A stretch of DNA of 11,504 bases. Source: an uncultured Corynebacterium sp. Its GTDB lineage: Bacteria > Actinomycetota > Actinomycetes > Mycobacteriales > Mycobacteriaceae. Below the pieces are notes generated by a model. That model worked only from the letters and a program-made list of their open reading frames with translations. It ran no database searches and was not told where the DNA came from. Every line of letters starts with the position of its first letter. Positions within the stretch are counted from its first letter, which is position 1. Of this stretch, positions 1 to 6,433 are shown piece after piece. The position numbers were made by a program, and so were the translations under genes. The DNA lies in NCBI GenBank assembly GCA_946222625.1, contig CAMILJ010000055.1, positions 1 to 11,504 of the forward strand, given 5' to 3'.

Positions 1-107
1 CGGGCATGGGCGTTATCCGCCACGTGGATTCCGGTTACACTCGCGCCAAGGAAGTCGCCGACGAGCGCGGCGTGCGTATCCCGATGGAATTCAAGGCCCG
101 CGACTAG
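1..107 (+). CDS. hutU: Urocanate hydratase (urocanase), C-terminal end only
   Basis: This is the 3' end of a gene that begins before the window; the reading frame runs from base 3 to a TAG at 105-107 and gives 34 residues beginning GMGVIRHVDSGYTRAKEVAD and ending IPMEFKARD. The pattern GxGVxRHxDxGY followed by an A.E.A.ERG..IPM stretch is the typical end of urocanase, the NAD+-dependent enzyme that converts urocanate to imidazolonepropionate in the second step of histidine degradation. The catalytic and NAD-binding parts are outside the window. The next gene, 21 bases downstream on the same strand, encodes the enzyme for the following step, which strongly supports the call and a hut operon. 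Confidence 0.9.
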   Translation, partial: GMGVIRHVDSGYTRAKEVADERGVRIPMEFKARD

Positions 108-128
108 ACACGAGAGGAAAAGAAGATC

Positions 129-1307
129 ATGTCCACCCTGTTTACTGGAATCTCAGAGCTGCGCACGGTGTCGGAGGCAGGCACGCTTGCCGACGCCTCC
201 CTCATCGCCAACACCGACGGCACCATCGCCTGGATCGGCTCCGCCTCCGAGGCCCCGGCCGCGGATGAGAAGGTTGATCTTGGCGGGCGCGCAGTTCTGC
301 CGGGCTGGGTGGATTCCCATACCCACATGATCTTTGACGGTGACCGCTCCGCAGAATTCGAGGCCCGCATGGCGGGCGAGTCCTACCAGGCTGGCGGCAT
401 CGCCGTGACCATGGATGCGACCCGCTCGGCGGGGGAGGAGCGCCTGGAAAAGCTTCTGGTGGAGCGCATCGCTGCCGCCCGCCGCGGCGGAACGACGACT
501 TTGGAGACGAAGACCGGCTACGGCCTTAATACTGAATCCGAGGTGGAGGCCGCGAAGGTGGCCGCCCGCCACGTTGATGACGTCACCTTCCTCGGTGCGC
601 ACCTCGTGCCGCCGGGAGCAGAGGCCGAGACCTACCTCGATGAGGTGGTCGGCCCCATGCTCGATGGCGTAGCCGAGCACGTGCAGTGGATTGACGTCTT
701 CTGCGAGCGTGGCGCCTTCGATGAGGAGCAGTCGCGCCGCGTGCTGGAGGCCGGCAAGGCTCGGGGTTTGGGCGTGCGCGTGCACGGCAACCAGCTCGGG
801 GAGGGCCCAGGCGTAGCACTCGCCGTGGAGTTGGGTGCTGCCTCCGTGGACCACGTCAATTACCTCAGCGATGCCGATGTTGAGGCGCTGGCGTCTTCCG
901 ATACGGTGGCCACGTTGTTGCCGGCTTGTGATCTGTCCACGCGGGAGCCGCTGGCGCCGGGCCGCAAGCTTATTGATGCCGGCGCGACCGTCGCCATCGC
1001 CTCCAACCTCAACCCCGGCACCTCGTATACCTCCTCGATGAACTTCTGCGTGACCACGGCTGTGCTTCAGCAGTACCTCACGCTCGATGAGGCGATTGCC
1101 GCCGGCACGCTGGGTGGTGCCACCGCGCTGCGCCGCCAGAATGTAGGCGAGGGCAAGGACGCGCAAGGCCGCGCGGCCAAGGGCTCGCTGGTGGTCGGTG
1201 CTGCCGCGGACCTGCACGTGCTTGATGCCCCGAGCGCTATCCACCTGGCTTACCGCCCGGGCATGCCGATGACCTGGAAGACCTTCGTGGGTGGCCGTGA
1301 AGTCTAG
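129..1307 (+). CDS. hutI: Imidazolonepropionase, third step of histidine degradation
   Basis: This 392-aa protein of the amidohydrolase superfamily should hydrolyse 4-imidazolone-5-propionate to N-formimino-L-glutamate in the cytosol. Its length fits the family (about 400 aa). Visible motifs are the metal-binding HxH at His64/His66 within GWVDSHTHMIF, RVHGNQL with His219, VDHVNYL with His242, and the strand-8 motif ASNLNPGTSYTSS at about 290-302. The strand-8 position that is normally the metal-binding and catalytic Asp (TDxNPG in many members) reads Asn293 here, which is odd and is listed as a finding. The start ATG follows an AGAGGAAAAG purine stretch. The gene lies 21 bases behind hutU, so the two are almost certainly co-transcribed; hutG is not in the window. 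There is no clear terminator after the TAG, and a dyad belonging to the next gene's promoter starts within a few bases. Confidence 0.93.
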   Translation: MSTLFTGISELRTVSEAGTLADASLIANTDGTIAWIGSASEAPAADEKVDLGGRAVLPGWVDSHTHMIFDGDRSAEFEARMAGESYQAGGIAVTMDATRSAGEERLEKLLVERIAAARRGGTTTLETKTGYGLNTESEVEAAKVAARHVDDVTFLGAHLVPPGAEAETYLDEVVGPMLDGVAEHVQWIDVFCERGAFDEEQSRRVLEAGKARGLGVRVHGNQLGEGPGVALAVELGAASVDHVNYLSDADVEALASSDTVATLLPACDLSTREPLAPGRKLIDAGATVAIASNLNPGTSYTSSMNFCVTTAVLQQYLTLDEAIAAGTLGGATALRRQNVGEGKDAQGRAAKGSLVVGAAADLHVLDAPSAIHLAYRPGMPMTWKTFVGGREV

Positions 1308-1310
1308 AGC

Positions 1311-1344
1311 ATAAAGGTTTGCACTCTAGAGTGTAAAACTTTGT
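1311..1344. promoter_or_regulatory. Operator-like dyad upstream of the AlbA_2 regulator gene
   Basis: A 34-base inverted repeat is centred between 1327 and 1328, with 14 of 17 positions pairing. The core CACTCTAGAGTG (1322-1333) is a perfect palindrome, and the half-site reads TTTRCACTCT. A further half-site-like copy, AGAGCATAAA, overlaps the hutI stop at 1306-1315 exactly 22 bases (two helical turns) upstream of AGAGTGTAAA. The dyad covers about -55 to -22 relative to the predicted start of transcription at 1366, so a bound protein would block RNA polymerase. The encoded protein ends in a winged helix, so autoregulation is the simplest reading, but this is inference. Confidence 0.6.
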
Positions 1345-1353
1345 AGTCTGCGG

Positions 1354-1366
1354 TATTCTGCAGGCA
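1354..1366 (+). promoter_or_regulatory. -10 box giving a probable leaderless start for the AlbA_2 gene
   Basis: TATTCT at 1354-1359 fits the corynebacterial -10 pattern TANNNT. The ATG at 1366 lies six bases below it, where transcription itself should begin. No Shine-Dalgarno sequence precedes the ATG. No convincing -35 is seen; that region is occupied by the dyad at 1311-1344. A leaderless transcript is inferred. Confidence 0.5.
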
Positions 1367-2922
1367 TGATGTGGACGGTTGATGAGCTCGAGGATTACCT
1401 CGAGCACTGTCGCCTTTTGCAGTCGGATACTACGACCGTGGAGGTGAAGTCGGGGCGCGGGGGAATGTCGCAGTCCCTCGGGGCTACTCTGTGTGCCTTC
1501 GCCAACATGCCGCGCGGTGGCACCGTCATTATTGGAGTGGCGGAACCCGACTTTGCGGTGCACGGCGTGGACGATCCCGGCGCCATCGAAAGCGCGCTGG
1601 CGGATCAGGCACGCACCTTAGTGGAACCCGCGCCCTTCATTGAGACTCAGACCCTGTACGTCGAAGGGCGAGCTGTCGTGCTTGGACACGTCGAAGGCGT
1701 GCTGCCGCACCAGCGGCCGGCACTCTATCGGGGTCGGCCTTACCTGCGAATGGCGGATGGTGACTACGTCATGAGCGCCAATGACCTTCGCATGGTCGAG
1801 GTGGATAAGCTGCACGCTCGCGAGGTCATTGCCTATGACTCAGCACCGGTTCCCGGGTCACACCTAGAAGTCTGTGATGCTTCGGTGCTTAAGGAGGTGG
1901 TGGCGGAGCTGCGCAGCGCCACCCCTCGTTTGCGGGGTGCGAGCGATGCCGAGCTGCTGGAGCTATTCCGCGTGGTCGATTCCCAAGGGCAGCTGAGTGT
2001 GGCAGGTTTGTACGCTCTGGGGCGCTTTCCGCAGGGATTCTTTCCCGACCTGCATATTTCTGCGGCCGTGCAATACCCAGCGGGGGAAGAAGGACCGCGT
2101 ACCCGGAATCTGGAGGAATTCTACGGCCCTGTGCCGGATCTGGTGGATGGAGCCGTGGCGTGGGTGCACAGGAATATCGACACTGACTTGGTCTACGGCA
2201 CAGATGGCCACCTGCGCGAGGTTCCAGAACTACCGCTGGAGGCTGTTCGTGAAGTCATTGCTAATGCCGTGGTCCACCGCGACCTTGGCCCGGAAAGCTT
2301 AGGCGCCGGCAAATTTGTCACTGTCCGGCTGACCCGCCAAGCATTGATTGTGACCAGCCCCGGTGGATTGCGGGGCATCTCCGTGGAAGAGCTCAGGGGA
2401 AAGATGCTGTCACCCGTCGCTGTGAACCCGCGCCTATATGCATTGAGCACGAAGCTGCGGCTTGAGGACGGCGAGCGTGTCATTGAGGGCCAGGACGGAG
2501 GAATGCGGGTGATTTTTGAATCGCTTCGGAAAGCTGGATTGCGTCCGCCCACCCTCATCGACACTGGTGTGCGCTTCACCGTGATCCTCTGGAGGGCGGG
2601 CCGAGGCGATGACGAACATGACGCGGCACCGCACGGCGCTAACGCTTTCTCTCTGTCTGCTCCGGAGCCTGCGAGCATTGGCAGTGAGGGCAGTGTGGTG
2701 GAAGACGGGCTCGTCGCCAAGCTCGGCGGAAACCCCGCACTTGTGCTTGTTGCGTTGCGCCGGAAGGGCGAGCTCTCGCTCGTGGACATCGTAAACAGTA
2801 CGCAGCTCACCCGCGGCCAGGTGCGTTACGCACTGGGCAAGCTTATCGAGTCCGGGCACGTCATCATGCGCGGCAAACACGGTGACCGCGCCACGCGTTA
2901 CGCCGCGAGGAGTAGCCCGTAG
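1366..2922 (+). CDS. AlbA_2 (Schlafen-like) domain, ATPase-like and winged-helix putative transcriptional regulator
   Basis: This 518-aa soluble protein has the build of the COG2865 'predicted transcriptional regulator' group. The N-terminal AlbA_2/Schlafen-type domain (about 1-150) shows E26-V-K28 in TVEVKSG, then an AFANMPRGGTVIIGV stretch. A GHKL/HATPase_c_4-like segment (about 285-400) carries E296-VIAN300-AVVH304RD, matching the family's E..xNA..HRD motif, and a following SPGGL. The C-terminal 60 residues (about 456-515; ALVLVALRRKGELSLVDIV, then TRGQVRYALGKLIESGHV) look like a winged helix for DNA binding. Two ATGs are adjacent (1366, 1369); the first was chosen because it fits a leaderless start below TATTCT. 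The strong dyad just upstream suggests the protein binds its own promoter. The gene sits 58 bases behind hutI, but nothing in the protein points to histidine metabolism. Related AlbA_2 proteins also occur in defence and toxin-antitoxin-like settings, so a defence role is possible but unsupported here. Confidence 0.8.
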   Translation: MMWTVDELEDYLEHCRLLQSDTTTVEVKSGRGGMSQSLGATLCAFANMPRGGTVIIGVAEPDFAVHGVDDPGAIESALADQARTLVEPAPFIETQTLYVEGRAVVLGHVEGVLPHQRPALYRGRPYLRMADGDYVMSANDLRMVEVDKLHAREVIAYDSAPVPGSHLEVCDASVLKEVVAELRSATPRLRGASDAELLELFRVVDSQGQLSVAGLYALGRFPQGFFPDLHISAAVQYPAGEEGPRTRNLEEFYGPVPDLVDGAVAWVHRNIDTDLVYGTDGHLREVPELPLEAVREVIANAVVHRDLGPESLGAGKFVTVRLTRQALIVTSPGGLRGISVEELRGKMLSPVAVNPRLYALSTKLRLEDGERVIEGQDGGMRVIFESLRKAGLRPPTLIDTGVRFTVILWRAGRGDDEHDAAPHGANAFSLSAPEPASIGSEGSVVEDGLVAKLGGNPALVLVALRRKGELSLVDIVNSTQLTRGQVRYALGKLIESGHVIMRGKHGDRATRYAARSSP

Positions 2923-2970
2923 TGGAAAAGCTCGGGTAATTCCGCGGCGAAATAGCTAATTGGATGTTGG

Positions 2971-2992
2971 TACCGTACTCTGGTGTGAGCAA
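2971..2992 (+). promoter_or_regulatory. Possible promoter for the DEAD-box helicase gene
   Basis: The 69-base gap after the AlbA_2 gene contains TACTCT at 2976-2981, a fair -10 box that would place the transcript start near 2988, only about four bases before the ATG at 2992. A second option is the extended box TGGTACCGT ending at 2976. No -35 is convincing and no Shine-Dalgarno is present before the ATG, so the gene probably has a very short leader or is leaderless. An in-frame TGA at 2986-2988 rules out an earlier start. Confidence 0.35.
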
Positions 2993-4986
2993 TGAGCATT
3001 ACCGATAACGCCACCGGCGGCGTCAACGAGCCGGAAGAATTCAATAAGTCGGAATCTCAGGAAAACTCGCAAGGTGGCGAAGCATTGGACGCTTCGCAGG
3101 TGTCGAACCAGGACACCGGGGCTGCGAATAACCCTGAGGACACCGGCGCTGAGGAAACTTCAGCCAACGACAACTCCCAGGGTTTTGCACACCTCGGCCT
3201 TCCCGATGACGTTCAGGAAGCCGTGTCCAAGGTGGGCTTTACCAAGCCATCCCCGATTCAGGAAGAAACCATCCCGATCCTCATGGAGGGCCGCGACGTC
3301 GTCGGCCTCGCCCAGACGGGTACGGGTAAGACCGCGGCCTTCGCGCTGCCGGTTCTCTCCCAGATCGATACCGAAGCCCGCTATCCGCAGGCCCTTGTCC
3401 TTGCGCCCACGCGCGAGCTGGCTCTCCAGGTTGCGGACTCCTTCCAATCCTTCGCGGACCACTTGGGCCGCATTGAGGTCCTACCCATCTATGGCGGCCA
3501 GGCCTACGGCATTCAGCTCTCCGGGCTGCGCCGTGGCGCCCAAATTATCGTTGGCACTCCGGGCCGCGTCATTGACCACTTGGAGAAGGGCTCCCTGGAC
3601 ATCTCCCAGTTGCGCTTCCTCGTCCTCGATGAGGCGGACGAGATGCTCAACATGGGCTTCCAGGAAGACGTTGAGCGCATTCTTGAGGACACCCCAGAGG
3701 AAAAGCAGGTAGCGCTGTTCTCGGCCACGATGCCGAACTCCATCCGCCGCCTGTCCAAGCAGTACCTCAACAACCCTGCCGAAATCACGGTGAAGTCGGA
3801 GCGCCGCACCAACGACAACATCACGCAGCGCTTCCTGCTGACCCCGCACCGCCACAAGATGGATGCCTTCACTCGCATCCTCGAGGTCATTGACTACGAC
3901 GCCATCATCGTCTTCTGCCGCACGAAGCATGCCACGGAAGATGTCGCCGACAGCCTCAAGGAGGCCGGCTACAACGCCGCTGCCATCAATGGTGATATCG
4001 CGCAGCAGCAGCGTGAGCGCACCGTCGATCAGCTCAAGGATGGACGCCTGGACATCCTGGTGGCCACCGACGTTGCCGCCCGCGGCCTCGACGTCGACCG
4101 CATCACTCACGTGGTCAACTACGACATCCCGAATGACACCGAGTCCTATGTGCACCGCATTGGCCGTACCGGCCGTGCGGGCCGCACTGGTGAGGCCATC
4201 CTGTTTGTCACCCCGCGTGAGCGCCGCATGCTGCGCTCCATCGAGCGCGTGACCAACGCCCGCCTGGAGGAGATGGATCTCCCGACCGCGGATGAGGTCA
4301 ACGCCAAGCGCAAGGAGAAGTTCTTCGCTGCCATCGGCGCTTCCCAGCAGGACAAGCAGTTCGACTTCTTCCGCGACATGGTGCGCGAATACTCTGCGTC
4401 AGAGAACGTGGCGATGGATGACATCGCGGCTTCCCTGGCTGTGCAGCTGCAGGGCGGAACGGACTTCCTGCTCAAGGAGCGCCCAGTGTCCAAGAAGGAC
4501 CGCCGCGAGCGCGATCGCTTTGAGCGCGATGGCCGTGGGCGTGACCGCGATCGTGGAGGCCGTGGCCGTGACCGCGGCCCGCGCCGCCCGGACGGGGACT
4601 TTGAGACGTACCGGCTGGACGTCGGCAAGCGCCAAGGCGTGCGCCCCGGCGCCATTGTGGGTGCGTTGGCCAACGAAGGTGGCCTGACCTCCAAGGACTT
4701 CGGCCGTATCACGATCGCCGTGGGCCACACCCTGGTGGACCTGCCGAAGAACCTGGACCCCGCAGTGCTGGACCGTCTCAAGGACACCCGTATTTCCGGC
4801 CAGCTCATCAAGATCCAGAAGGATACCGGACGCCCACCGCGCCGGAATTTCGACGATGACCGCGGCCGCGGCGGTTACGGCGGGCGCGGACGTGGTGGAC
4901 GCGGTGATCGTGGCGGATACCGTGACCGTGACCGCGGTGGACGAGGCCGTGATCGTGGCGGACGCCGCGGCGGCTGGCGCGACTAG
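2992..4986 (+). CDS. deaD: DEAD-box ATP-dependent RNA helicase, DeaD/CsdA type
   Basis: This 664-aa cytoplasmic helicase should use ATP to unwind RNA duplexes in ribosome assembly, translation and mRNA turnover, as DeaD/CsdA does. In order: an acidic, Asn/Glu/Ser-rich N-terminus (1-62); the Q motif GFTKPSPIQEETIP; Walker A AQTGTGKT (107-114); PTRELALQ; D213EAD; S244AT; the C-terminal RecA domain ending with H388RIGRTGRAGR; a charged RDR/RGR linker (about 500-535); a DbpA-like RNA-binding domain (about 538-610, TYRLDVGKRQGVRPG to ITIAVGHTLVDLP); and an Arg/Gly-rich tail (about 618-664). All core motifs are intact, and the length fits long actinobacterial DeaD proteins. The ATG at 2992 is the first possible start because an in-frame TGA lies just upstream. 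A terminator 40 bases after the stop ends the unit. Cold induction is usual for this family, but no cold-shock leader is visible. Confidence 0.95.
   Translation: MSITDNATGGVNEPEEFNKSESQENSQGGEALDASQVSNQDTGAANNPEDTGAEETSANDNSQGFAHLGLPDDVQEAVSKVGFTKPSPIQEETIPILMEGRDVVGLAQTGTGKTAAFALPVLSQIDTEARYPQALVLAPTRELALQVADSFQSFADHLGRIEVLPIYGGQAYGIQLSGLRRGAQIIVGTPGRVIDHLEKGSLDISQLRFLVLDEADEMLNMGFQEDVERILEDTPEEKQVALFSATMPNSIRRLSKQYLNNPAEITVKSERRTNDNITQRFLLTPHRHKMDAFTRILEVIDYDAIIVFCRTKHATEDVADSLKEAGYNAAAINGDIAQQQRERTVDQLKDGRLDILVATDVAARGLDVDRITHVVNYDIPNDTESYVHRIGRTGRAGRTGEAILFVTPRERRMLRSIERVTNARLEEMDLPTADEVNAKRKEKFFAAIGASQQDKQFDFFRDMVREYSASENVAMDDIAASLAVQLQGGTDFLLKERPVSKKDRRERDRFERDGRGRDRDRGGRGRDRGPRRPDGDFETYRLDVGKRQGVRPGAIVGALANEGGLTSKDFGRITIAVGHTLVDLPKNLDPAVLDRLKDTRISGQLIKIQKDTGRPPRRNFDDDRGRGGYGGRGRGGRGDRGGYRDRDRGGRGRDRGGRRGGWRD
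4858..4984 (+). repeat. deaD: Degenerate Arg/Gly/Asp-coding repeats in the helicase tail
   Basis: The end of the helicase gene is made of imperfect short repeats that encode RGG, RDR and GGR units. The unit GTGATCGTGGCGGA occurs twice (beginning near 4904 and 4949). It codes for a flexible, positively charged RNA-binding tail. Such DNA is prone to slippage, so tail length may vary between strains. Confidence 0.7.
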
Positions 4987-5025
4987 GCTCCGCTCGGCGC
5001 CGCAGCGGCGTTAGAGCAACACAAG

Positions 5026-5061
5026 AAAACCTCCCACACTCATGCGAGTTTGGGAGGTTTT
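5026..5061. terminator. Bidirectional intrinsic terminator between convergent genes
   Basis: AAAACCTCCCA (5026-5036) pairs fully with TGGGAGGTTTT (5051-5061). After one C/T mismatch the stem continues with ACTC/GAGT around an ATGC loop (5042-5045). The A-run on the left and T-run on the right let it work on both strands. It ends the helicase gene (stop at 4986) from the left and the small membrane-protein gene (stop at 5089) from the right. Confidence 0.9.
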
Positions 5062-5088
5062 CGCTATTGAGGTCTAAACCCCGAAGGA

Positions 5089-5532
5089 TTAGACGTACAT
5101 CAGGATGGCGCACACAACCCACAGCAGGTTGAAGATGCCGGAGAACATAGCCAGCTGCTTCTTCAGCTTGGACACATCGGCGCTGCCCGGGGTTGCAATC
5201 GCGGACATGGCCTGGTTCTGCTTCGGGATGACCACGACGAGCAGAATTACCCAAGCGATGACGGCCAGAAGAAGAGCGATGTGGAATTGGACCTGGGACT
5301 TGTAGGTATCGAGGTCAGTAAGGAAGACAGCGAGACCAATCACCGGGACAATAGCGGAGATATAGCCATACGTCGAGGTGATCTTGTTGAGAACACCGGC
5401 GGCACCAGCCGCAGGAGCATCACCGGAGGCCGCCTTTGCCAGCTGGCCGGGGAAGGCGGAGGTGGAGATGCACACGGTTCCGACCAACAAAATAGCGGTG
5501 AAGGCGTGGAGGAAGATGAGCAAGCTAGTCAT
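5089..5532 (-). CDS. Small four-helix integral membrane protein, function unknown
   Basis: The protein has 147 aa. Four hydrophobic spans are visible: about 4-24 (LIFLHAFTAILLVGTVCI), 55-73 (YGYISAIVPVIGLAVFLTD), 82-103 (VQFHIALLLAVIAWVILLVV) and 127-146 (LAMFSGIFNLLWVVCAILMY). An Ala/Gly-rich outer loop lies at 31-50 and a basic loop (SKLKKQ) at 121-126. The N-terminal His followed by a small-residue helix (FLHAFTAILLVGT) recalls DUF2269-type membrane proteins, but the match is only suggestive. The ATG at 5532 was chosen because the frame before it reads through the 3' end of the upstream nuclease gene without hydrophobic or start-like sequence. No Shine-Dalgarno lies at the right distance; AGAAAGG is 15 bases away. 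TATAAG at 5542-5547 could be a -10 box giving a leader of about three bases. It is 47 bases downstream of the nuclease gene on the same strand and shares the terminator at 5026-5061. Confidence 0.8.
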   Translation of the reverse strand: MTSLLIFLHAFTAILLVGTVCISTSAFPGQLAKAASGDAPAAGAAGVLNKITSTYGYISAIVPVIGLAVFLTDLDTYKSQVQFHIALLLAVIAWVILLVVVIPKQNQAMSAIATPGSADVSKLKKQLAMFSGIFNLLWVVCAILMYV

Positions 5533-5541
5533 GGGAGGGTG

Positions 5542-5547
5542 CTTATA
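5542..5547 (-). promoter_or_regulatory. Possible -10 box for the small membrane-protein gene
   Basis: Read on the minus strand, the gap between the nuclease stop and the membrane-protein ATG contains GGTATAAG, nine bases before the ATG. It would give an almost leaderless transcript and make the gene independent of the nuclease gene. The last base departs from the usual T, and no -35 is evident. Confidence 0.3.
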
Positions 5548-5579
5548 CCTTTCTGTACGGGGCTTTTCCCTGCGAGAGT

Positions 5580-6122
5580 CTAACGGCGCGGTGAGATGAA
5601 ATCGAATCGACACTGGTGGCGCATGACCGCGTAGTCGCGGGAGGGCAGCGGTAGTTGGTATTTGCGGGCCACCGCGGCGAGGCGCTGCGAGTAGTCGCAA
5701 CGGTCGGCGGGCGGGAGCCAATCGGCTGGCAGAGAATCGGACTTGGCCTGGTTGAGGTTGCGGGCGGTGGCGACGAGGTTGAGTGGGTCGTTGGCAAAGG
5801 CCATCTTCTTATCCGGCGGCCACACTGATGCACCGAGGTCCCAGGCCGCCGCGAGTGGGAAGACGTGGTCAACTTCCACACGGGGCGGTGCGGGCGCGCG
5901 GGCATAAGGATCGTAGAGGGTTCCGGCGATAGTCTGCGTGGCCTTGACGTTGTCCCGTGTTCCAGGCGCCCATCCGCCAAAGTCTTCCCGTTCGTAGCCG
6001 GGGACCTCCACGCGCGCGGGCACGGTTGCTACTCCCAGGTCTGGGCCGGGAAGCAGGTGGTATCCGCCGTAGACAACGGTTGCCACGGAGAGGAAACCTA
6101 TATAGGCCGTGCGCAGGTTCAT
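5580..6122 (-). CDS. Membrane-anchored or secreted HNH endonuclease, DUF1524 type
   Basis: This 180-aa protein starts with one hydrophobic helix (about 5-24, TAYIGFLSVATVVYGGYHLL), an uncleaved anchor or weak signal peptide, so the nuclease domain should face outside. The rest matches actinobacterial extracellular DUF1524/HNH proteins: GTLYDPYARAP, then VEVD85H86VFPLAAAWDLGA, FANDPLN115LVA, N124QAK127SDS, WLPP (135-138) and a CDY motif. D85-H86, an Asn of the NDPLN segment and N124/K127 form the expected metal-binding beta-beta-alpha fold that cuts nucleic acid. Cys142 and Cys171 could form a disulphide bond, fitting export. The ATG at 6122 was chosen because translation from it gives the anchor. 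It has no Shine-Dalgarno, and an out-of-frame ATG overlaps just upstream at 6126. No immunity gene is recognised. The usual role of the family, nutrient scavenging or DNA turnover outside the cell, is uncertain. Confidence 0.82.
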   Translation of the reverse strand: MNLRTAYIGFLSVATVVYGGYHLLPGPDLGVATVPARVEVPGYEREDFGGWAPGTRDNVKATQTIAGTLYDPYARAPAPPRVEVDHVFPLAAAWDLGASVWPPDKKMAFANDPLNLVATARNLNQAKSDSLPADWLPPADRCDYSQRLAAVARKYQLPLPSRDYAVMRHQCRFDFISPRR

Positions 6123-6210
6123 GCATTTTTAGACTGCGCGGGGGTGTTCGCGGTTCCCATATGAGCAGGAAGCCTGTGAGTGCACAGAGGGGCTACGCGG
6201 ATGCAGTCAA

Positions 6211-6322
6211 AAGGCATTTCCCAGAAGGCATCAGTAGGAAGGCGTCTTTGCCCCTAAAAACGCCTTTTTGGGCAGCTGCATAAGGTGGTTTAGAGGCAAA
6301 GACGCCTTTTGAGAGACGCCAT
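6211..6322. repeat. Inverted repeat element built on 14-bp-phased AAGGCRT motifs
   Basis: AAGGCRT occurs on the plus strand at 6211, 6225 and 6239, exactly 14 bases apart, and in reverse (ACGCCTT) at 6260-6266 and 6302-6308, with a one-mismatch copy ACGCCAT at 6316-6322, again 14 bases on. The best paired arms are 6239-6258 and 6289-6308 (19 of 20 identical as an inverted repeat). The symmetry extends to 6225-6258 and 6289-6322 (26 of 34). The 30-base centre holds its own small stem, AAAAA-CGCC-TTTTT (6256-6269). It could be a binding array, an RNA hairpin after the putP terminator, or a short non-autonomous (MITE-like) element. No flanking target duplication was seen. Confidence 0.65.
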
Positions 6323-6356
6323 GTGGCAAGCAATGGTGCAGGCGGTGGGGACAGCG

Positions 6357-6403
6357 AAACCCCCGCCCAAGCAGTGGCTGTGAACTGCTGGAAGCGGGGG
6401 TTT
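6357..6403 (-). terminator. Intrinsic terminator of putP
   Basis: AAACCCCCGC (6357-6366) pairs fully with GCGGGGGTTT (6394-6403). After a short bulge, AGCAGT (6370-6375) pairs with ACTGCT (6384-6389) around an eight-base loop. It begins 31 bases past the putP stop. The T-run on the minus strand is short (three Ts), but the GC-rich stem is strong. Confidence 0.85.
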
Positions 6404-6433
6404 GCGCGGAAGAATTCGGGGGAGAAGAGAGGC

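Larger units (their letters stand above)
6123..6433. other. 311-base non-coding gap between putP and the nuclease gene
   Basis: No credible gene lies here. The gap holds the putP terminator (6357-6403), a symmetrical repeat element (6211-6322) and, next to the nuclease start, an AT-rich CTAAAAAT stretch (6126-6133) that may be part of its promoter. Short frames that cross the region have no family motif and only reflect the repeats. Confidence 0.7.

Noticed and set aside
153..1244. Long minus-strand open frame (363 aa) opposite hutI
   Set aside because: It is an Arg/Gly/His-rich shadow of a GC-rich gene, with no family motif, no ribosome site and a well-supported gene on the other strand.
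1311..1344. The dyad read as a terminator for the hut operon
   Set aside because: The stem is AT-rich, has almost no loop and is not followed by a T-run; its position over the -35 region fits an operator better. A weak double role cannot be excluded.
4999..5009. GCCGC-A-GCGGC after the helicase stop as a hairpin
   Set aside because: A one-base loop cannot form a stable hairpin; the true terminator is at 5026-5061.
5533..5721. Upstream extension of the small membrane protein by 63 residues
   Set aside because: The added part is an Arg/Pro-rich readthrough of the nuclease gene in another frame and would hide a natural N-terminal membrane helix.
6211..6322. The phased repeats read as a CRISPR array
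   Set aside because: Units are only seven bases with 14-base phase and change orientation midway; there are no full-length identical repeats, spacers or cas genes.
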